Source: Fulvivirgaceae bacterium JP3-4 (GTDB lineage: Bacteria; Bacteroidota; Bacteroidia; Cytophagales; Cyclobacteriaceae). Taken from it: a DNA stretch of 64,000 nucleotides. Location: positions 2,957,035-3,021,034 of the forward strand of contig JARKND010000001.1 of the NCBI GenBank assembly GCA_029309925.1. Direction: 5' to 3'. A program made the position numbers and the translations under genes. The notes beneath the pieces are model-generated. The model was not told the DNA's origin and made no database searches. It saw only the letters and a list, made by a program, of their open reading frames with translations. Positions within the stretch are counted from its first letter, which is position 1, and every line of letters begins with the position of its first letter. Shown one piece after another: positions 53,256-61,100 of the stretch.

Positions 53256-55169
53256 ATGAAACTTCAGCAGTATGTAACGAAAGGGTCTTTCTATAAGGCC
53301 GTTGTGGAGGATGGTTCCGACCTGATCTTCGTGGTTGACTTTGATGGCAATATCTGCTATCACAACGCGTCCGTAGGTGATACGCTGGGATACAAGTCAA
53401 AAAATCTGATTGGGAAAAATTTCTTTAACTACATTCTCCCTTCGACCCTGCCGGACTTCAAAACGAAATTCAGGCAAAGCCAGAAGCGGGCGTATACCGA
53501 GAAGGTTGAATTTCAGTTTCTTTGTGCGGATGGATCGTTCCGTTTTCTCGAATACAATGCGATCAACCTGAAGCATAAAGAAGGTCTTGACGGCTTCATC
53601 CTCGACTGCCGTGATATCACCCAGCGAAAACAGGACGCGGAAGAACTCGTAAGACTTCAGAAAGCCAAAGAACAGTTTCTTGCCAACATCAGTCATGAGA
53701 TCCGGACACCCATCAACGGCATCGCAGGGATGGCCGATCTGCTGGGGCAAAACGCCAATGCAGCCGAACAGGAAACTTACCTCAATGCAATCCGGCATTC
53801 TGCAGAAAACCTGAAGCTGATCATCAACGACATCCTCGACCTTGCAGCGATCGAATCAGGAAAACTCAAGTTCGAAAAGATCGGGTTCAACCTTACGGAC
53901 CTGGTGCCATCGTTGATCACCACGTTTGCTTACCAGGCGAAAGAAAAGAATATCACGCTCGACTATTCCATCGAGAAAAAACTGAATCGTATTCTGATTG
54001 GCGATCCCGTAAGGCTTAACCAGGTGTTGATCAACCTGATCAGCAATGCGGTTAAGTTTACGCACAGCGGGTCAATCAATCTCTCGTGTTCCGTTGAAAG
54101 ACTTCAAAAGGAAACGTGCTGGGTACGTTTCGAAGTAAGTGATACCGGTATTGGTATTCCTTCCGAAAAGCTCAATACAATTTTTGAAAGTTTCAGTCAG
54201 GCGGATGCCAGCGTGACACGCAAATATGGCGGCAGCGGGCTCGGATTGACGATCGTCAAACAGCTTGTGGAACTGCAGAATGGAAAGATCACAGTTCGCA
54301 GCGAAGAGAACGCTGGGTCGACATTCATCGTGCTTGTGCCCTACGCTATCGGAAAGGCGAGCACCATCTTTACATCCACGCTTGCCTCTCAGAAACTCCA
54401 GGACAGCACACTTACGAAACGTTTGCAGGTATTGCTGGTGGAAGACAACGATATCAACCGGTTGTATGCAAAAAGCATCCTGAAGAACTGGCAGTGCGAA
54501 GTTGACATTGCGGAGAATGGATTGGTGGCAATCGAAAAAGTAAAAAGTGGCGATTACGATCTCGTGCTCATGGACATTCAGATGCCGGTGATGGATGGCT
54601 ACGAAGCAACGAAAACGATCCGGTTACTTGAAGGCGCAAAACGCGATGTTCCGATCGTTGCGTTAACAGCCAACGCCACCCGGCCCGACATTGAAAAGTG
54701 TCTGGCATCAGGCATGAACGACTACTTACCAAAACCTTTCACCCCGGATGACTTGCACCGGAAAATCGTTCTGGATCTGAAAATAAGAGCCAAGAAACAG
54801 AAGAAAGCTGCGGCAGAAACACAAACAGCAAGCTACGACCTGAGCTACCTTCGTTCAATTTCAAACAACAACGAAGAATTTATTCAGGAGATGATGCAGA
54901 CGTTTGTGCAGACTATTCCTGGCGTTGTCAACCAGATGCGCGAAGGGCTGGCCGAAAAGAATTTTGAACGGATATCGCGACTGGCACACCAGGTAAAGCC
55001 TTCGTTTACGCTGCTGGGGATCCATGACCAACGGCCGAATATTCTTTTTATAGAAGAAAATGGGAAGGCTAAAACAAACCTGTCGGAGCTTGTTAAAGTT
55101 ACTTCCCAATTCATCAAATCATGTGAACAACTTGTTCAGGAATTCGATCAGGCGCTCAAGACAGCTTAG
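53256..55169 (+). CDS. cytosolic hybrid histidine kinase (PAS-HK-REC-Hpt)
   Basis: A 637-residue kinase without membrane segments. In order: PAS domain (about 10-125, DGNICYHNASVGDTLGY), HisKA with phospho-His147 (FLANISHEIRTPING), HATPase with Asn264 (LISNAVKF), DTGIG (296-300) and GGSGLGL (325-331), a receiver domain with Asp440 (LVLMDIQMP), and a C-terminal Hpt domain with His578 (RLAHQVKPSFTLLG). It contains all parts of a phosphorelay and would pass phosphate to Asp57 of the preceding regulator. The stimulus is intracellular and unknown. Its stop overlaps the stop of the convergent giant gene. Confidence 0.93.
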   Translation: MKLQQYVTKGSFYKAVVEDGSDLIFVVDFDGNICYHNASVGDTLGYKSKNLIGKNFFNYILPSTLPDFKTKFRQSQKRAYTEKVEFQFLCADGSFRFLEYNAINLKHKEGLDGFILDCRDITQRKQDAEELVRLQKAKEQFLANISHEIRTPINGIAGMADLLGQNANAAEQETYLNAIRHSAENLKLIINDILDLAAIESGKLKFEKIGFNLTDLVPSLITTFAYQAKEKNITLDYSIEKKLNRILIGDPVRLNQVLINLISNAVKFTHSGSINLSCSVERLQKETCWVRFEVSDTGIGIPSEKLNTIFESFSQADASVTRKYGGSGLGLTIVKQLVELQNGKITVRSEENAGSTFIVLVPYAIGKASTIFTSTLASQKLQDSTLTKRLQVLLVEDNDINRLYAKSILKNWQCEVDIAENGLVAIEKVKSGDYDLVLMDIQMPVMDGYEATKTIRLLEGAKRDVPIVALTANATRPDIEKCLASGMNDYLPKPFTPDDLHRKIVLDLKIRAKKQKKAAAETQTASYDLSYLRSISNNNEEFIQEMMQTFVQTIPGVVNQMREGLAEKNFERISRLAHQVKPSFTLLGIHDQRPNILFIEENGKAKTNLSELVKVTSQFIKSCEQLVQEFDQALKTA

Positions 55170-58100
55170 TTGCTGTTCATCACTGCGATTTTCCTGTACA
55201 CCACAGTCTTATTCGCGCGGGTGAATCTCACGAAGTAAATTCCATTTGACAGGTTGCTTATTTCTACCTGCTGTGGTGAGGAGAGATTCCGGTTGAGCGT
55301 ACCTTCCTGTACCGTCACACCTCGCTGATCCACCACATGCCAGCCGTAGTCGCCCGACAATTCGTTTTCGAGGTAGAAGTTAATGCGCTTCGATGCCGGA
55401 TTCGGGTACACGCTGATGTTCCGTATCTCAGCTGTTGCCGGATCGTCTTCGATACCCACCGGTGGAATTCCATTTTTGTTCGGTGCCTTGAAGATTCGCG
55501 CCTGCAGAATATTGCGAGTTGCCTTATCCTGGACGAACGCGACCACGTAGAGGTTAGCAGAATTTGCAATCGGTACATCGATCGGATAATCGATGTCAAT
55601 GTTCTGCAAATCACCTTTAGACCAGTTTCGGTTGACCGTAAATCCTTCGCTCTGGAGCAACAATTTCCTCAACACATTCCGGTTGCCATTTACGTTATCC
55701 TCAACGAGCGCAATGTGGAATATAACAGGAGTCGAAATTGTTTTCGCTGCAGAGAATGATACGCTTGCGCGAAGAACATCGTCCGGAGCTGTCTGGAACA
55801 CTGCGGTGTCGACCATGAACTCCGGATCTTCGAGCGCTCTGCGGTCAAGTTCGAACCGGTCGATTTGTGCATAGCCACCATTCAGAACTTTCTTATAATA
55901 ATTACCAACGAGACCGTCCATAAAGGTATGAGGCGTATTGGTAACGTTATAGAAGAAAGACCTCGCGCCCGGATCAGATGGGTTGTCGCGGTTCAGCTGA
56001 TCAAACGCAGGGATGGACATGTGATATTGCAGCTTCACAAAGTCTGGCTGCGCATGGTAGAGTGACTGATCAGCGTACAGCTTATCCAGATGTGTGTTGG
56101 CATTCTGCGCATTGATACTGTTTGAGTTTGTGAAATGCTCAACAAGAACGGTGCGCTTCTTATTACCCACGAAGAAATTATCAAACGCAAATCCGTCATA
56201 CTCGCCCTGAGGGTTACCATCGTTACTGGCGAACGCTATTCTGAGGCGGACCTGCTTGCGTGAAGCTACCGGAACCATGTCAAGGTTAAAGCGCGCTGTT
56301 TTCCAAACGCCTTGCGCCTGGTCTTTATTACCAGTCCATCCATATTGACCAAGCGTCTGCTTTCCCGGATTCGACAGTAAGCTTCGCCCGTTAAACCAGT
56401 TGATGCCCTCATCCTGCGTCTGAGATTGCTCATTTCCAACGATAAGCCAGTTGTTACCGCCATCGATCGAGTACTGAAGCACTGCACCATCCGACTGATC
56501 CATATCTGCTAAATAATCCACTGAAACCATTGGACGTTCGAGTTTCGTCAGGTCAAAGCACGGGCCGTTCACTGAAGAATTTTCGTTCGAGAAGTATGAG
56601 ATTCCATTGCCGTTAGGGTTGGCTCCAGTCCACCATGCTCGTTGTGAACCATTCGCTCCTGAAGTCACATGTGCTCCGGCAGGTAATCCCCAGATCCAGC
56701 TAGTGTCGCTTTTTACATTTGCAAGGTTTGTGGCCATACCAGCTTCCGCAATCCATCCACCGTTGGAAGTCTCGAAGTCCTCCAGGTATGAAAGCTTTGA
56801 ATTCAGTTTAACGGTGCTGTATGGCAGAATAAATACCTTCTTGGTAATCGTATTAGAACATCCGTCATTGGTTCTTACAACAAGGGTAACATCGTACGTA
56901 TTAAAGGCTGCGTACTGATGATCCGGACGCTCGTACACACCGGTTGTTGTTCCGTTGTGCTGACCTGCTGGCACGGGCTGGCCGGTCTGACCTACCAGCA
57001 TATTTCCATCACCAAAATTCCATGTATAGTCTGTGATCGTACTAACATTGCCTGGGTTGGTTGAAATATCTTCGAACTTCGTAAACTCAGAGTTACAAAT
57101 TGCTGACCACTTGAAGTCAGGAATCGGCACCGCACCGACACGAACCGGGAACGGGTCTGATACATCAAAGCATCCCTGTCCTGTTCCAACTCTCAAACGC
57201 ACCTGATACGTATCTGGCTGAGTATATCGCTTACTTGGATTCTGCAACGCGCTTGTGGAGTTGTCATCGAAATCCCACTGCCAGCTCACGAGATTGGTCG
57301 GGAATGGAGTAGTGTTGATCGTAGACAGATCGGTGAAGACAACATCGCTGGCGATACAGTTGTTCGCAGAAGTAAGTTGCGCCACCGGGCTGGCAAACAC
57401 CTTCAGATCCCGGATTTTGAACGTGATCGCACCAAAAGCGTTTTTGAAATCGTAGCGAATGCGATAGGTCTCCGATACGAGATTGTTCGTTTGAATGAAG
57501 TAGTCGGTTCCATCGAAGATGATGGTGGCAGTCGGACCTCCGGCAAACGCAGGAATGCTTGTGAACTTGGTTTCCGGTGCAAATCCGCTTGATGCTGCAG
57601 GGAACCCGATCAGTTTCACAAGGTTAAGGTTTGCGCAGATTTCATACTGCCCGTCAGCGTTGAGTGTCGCACCCTGAACAGTAAAGTCAACGTTTGTGAT
57701 CGGATTGACAATAACTTCCTGTGTATTCGAGTTAACGCATCCCTTTGGATCGGTGTAAGTGTAAGTGATGAAGTTTGAGCCCAGATCAACTGCATCCGGA
57801 TCAAATACAGCCTTGTCGACTGGATTAACAACAGTGCTACCAATGTTTGACGTAATCGGTGAGATCGTGAACACACCACCGATCTGATTACCGGTAAGGG
57901 TGATTGGTAGATTGTTCTCTGCCATCTGAGGAGGCGAGCCTGAAGGCAACCCCGTGAAGATCACAATTGGCAGCGGGTTAATCCGCAATGTCATCTGATC
58001 ACTTTCTGCCGGGCACGGACCTGAACCATCAGGGTCTGTAGCTGTCATCGTCAGCGTGAATACTGTATTGATTTCCTGAGGATTCTTGTATGAATATACA

Positions 58101-61100
58101 GCAGTCGGATCATTGACAGATGAATAAGTTCCCTGTCCGCCTGTCCATGTGATGCCATTCGGAGCATAGTTGATTGAACCTTCCAGGGCGATACCAGGGA
58201 AGTTCTGACAAAGTTCGAGATCACGGCCTGCGGAGATCTTCGCTCTTGGATTGACGCTCACATTGACGGTGAATGTATTTCCGAGACAGCCTGTACCCTG
58301 CGCTGACGGATTAATGGTATAGAGAACGTTCTCAACATTATTGGATGGATTGCGCAGCACATCGTCAATGACAGAAGCCGTCTTTACAAGTGTGCCTTCA
58401 CCATCCACAACAGCATTTGCCGTAGCGCTCCAATTGAAAATGGCCGGAAGGTTATTTCCGGAAGAGTTAACGTTGTTCTGCAGATCGTACGCAACCGCCA
58501 GGTCACTACAAATCACATGCGTGGTTGACAAACCTACCGGCTCAGGATTAACGGTGACGGTGATGTTAAATATGTTACCAACGCAGCCCGCAGCACTTGT
58601 CGGTGTAACTGCATAGGATACATTCTGCGTTGAATTCGTAACGTTATTAATAATGTTGGTAATCCTTACATTCCCCTGAGGCGTGAGGCTCTCACCCGTG
58701 ACATTTGGGTTGTCAATGGCAAGCCAGGAGAATGTACCTCCCACGTTGTTACCACTGATGGCCACGTTATTAATGAGGTTGTAGTTGACCGCGTTGTCGC
58801 TACAAACCGTAGTAACATCGGCAAAACCAACAGGCTCAGGGCGAATCGGCACTGTAATGACGAATGGATCCCCGAGACACGCACCAGTCTGACCTACCGG
58901 AGTCACTGTATAGGTAGCATTCAACACTCCACTCGTGACGTTCGTCAACGTGCCGCTAACAGCTCCGCTGCCACTCGCAGCGCCACCTGTAAGGCCGGCA
59001 TCGAACGTGGCTGTCCAGGTAAAGTTTGCGGCAACGCCATTCGTTATGTTGTTTTGAGGATTATAACTAAAAGCTACATCACTGCAGACCGGGCTCTCAA
59101 GAGAGTTGTTTGCTCTTGGTTCCGGATTGATAGTCAGTACAATGTCGAAGGCATTTCCCACACAACCAGCTGCACTGACCGGAGTGACTGAGTAGGTAAC
59201 AGTTAATGTTCCTGTCGTGGCATTTGTAAACTTGTCGGCTGCGATTGCATTAGCAGGTTTGAGCGAACCAATTGTTGCGTTTCCTGAAGCCGGAGTCAAT
59301 CCCGACTGCACGGCAATGCTATTGATCGTATACGAACTCGCACCAATGCTTGTACCGTTGGTCGCAAGGGTGATACCAGCTGACGCCTCACTGCACACCG
59401 CAGAATTCAACGAAGTGCTCATCACCGGCTCTGGGCGAACGGTGACATCGTAATTGAAAGCGGGGCCGGAACAACCTGTCGCTGTCGGAATGATTACGTA
59501 ACGTACCACACCATTAGCATTTGCAACATTAACAAGGACATCATTAATGTTACCTGAGCCACTTGCTGTAAATCCTGTTACTGTGCCGGAAATCACGGAC
59601 GCAGTCCATGCATAAGTCGTTCCGGCCACGGTTGATGTCGGGGTATATCCAACAGACTGCTTGCTGCAGATGATTCCGCTTGCAACACTTGACACGACCG
59701 GAGTCGGATCGATGCTGATGATAACCTGAATCGATGTTCCCGGGCAATCAACTCCTGATGCGCTGGACACAATTCGAGGAGTAATGGTGTAGGTCAGCGT
59801 CTGCCTTACCGTGCTGCTGTTCGCAACAGACGCGACAGCGATATCGGTTGACAGGTTAATTCCGGTGCCACTGGCAGTGAATCCTGTTACCGATCCGGCA
59901 CTTGCAACTGCAGTGTAATCATATACAACTGATCCACTACCTGCCGGAACAGCCAGGCTGTTAACATCAATTGTAAAGCCTGTGTTGTTGCAAACGATCC
60001 GGCTTGCAGGTGTAACGTTCGTGGTGATGACAGGTCGTGGATCTATGGTCACGTCAAAATTAAATACTGATCCGCTACATCCGCTAGCCACAGGCGTGAT
60101 CGCGTAGCGGACTACACCCACAGCATTCGTATTATTTACAAGTATATCGGTGATGGTTCCGCTTCCACTCGCAGTAAAGCCACTCACTGTGCCAGAAATC
60201 ACGGATGCGGTCCAATTAAAGGTTGTACCACTGACGTTGGATGTCGGTGTATAATTCACTGCTGCGTTGCTGCAAATGTTCTTCGCTGCAGCACTTGTTA
60301 CAACTGGTGTAGGGTCAACGCTGATCGTAACCATGATCGGTGTACCTGAACATACACTTCCGACATTGCTACCTGTTATGCGCGGAGTGATTGTGTAGGT
60401 CACATAGCCCTGCGTGGTTCCAGCGTTAGCAACATTCGTTTCAGTGATATCGGTTGCAACCGAAATTGCTGTACCCGACACCGCGAATCCGCTAATGCCT
60501 GCCGTACCCGAGGCTGTGAAATCATAGACCACCACCCCACTGCCTGATGGCACTGATGCGCTGTTCACGTTGATGCTATAGCCAGTGCTGTTGCAGATGA
60601 CCGCTGAAAGGGGTGTTACAACAGACGTGATCTGGGGCAGCGGATCGACATTTACCGAAAGATTGAATGGCGTACCCGTACAACCATTGGCCACCGGTGT
60701 AATAACATAAGTCACGGTTCCAACATTGTTGGTAGTATTCGTAAGGATGTCTGTGATCGTACCGGATCCTGAAGCAGTGAAGCCTGAAACGGTGCCTGAT
60801 GTATTTGATGCTGTCCAGTTAAAGATGGTACCGCTCACATTTGATGTCGGAGTATAGTTCACTGCTGATCCGCTGCAGATGTTTCTTGTGCTGACACTTG
60901 TCACTGCCGGTGTAGGATCAACATTGATAATAATTGTGATTGGACTTCCCGTGCAGTTTGAACCTACAGCACTTCCTGTGATATAAGGCGTAATTGTGTA
61001 AGTGATCGTGCCCCTTACAACGCCACTGTTCGTAACCGCAGTCTCAACAATATCTGTGTTCACCGAGATGTTCGAGCCAGTTGCGGTGAACCCACCAATA

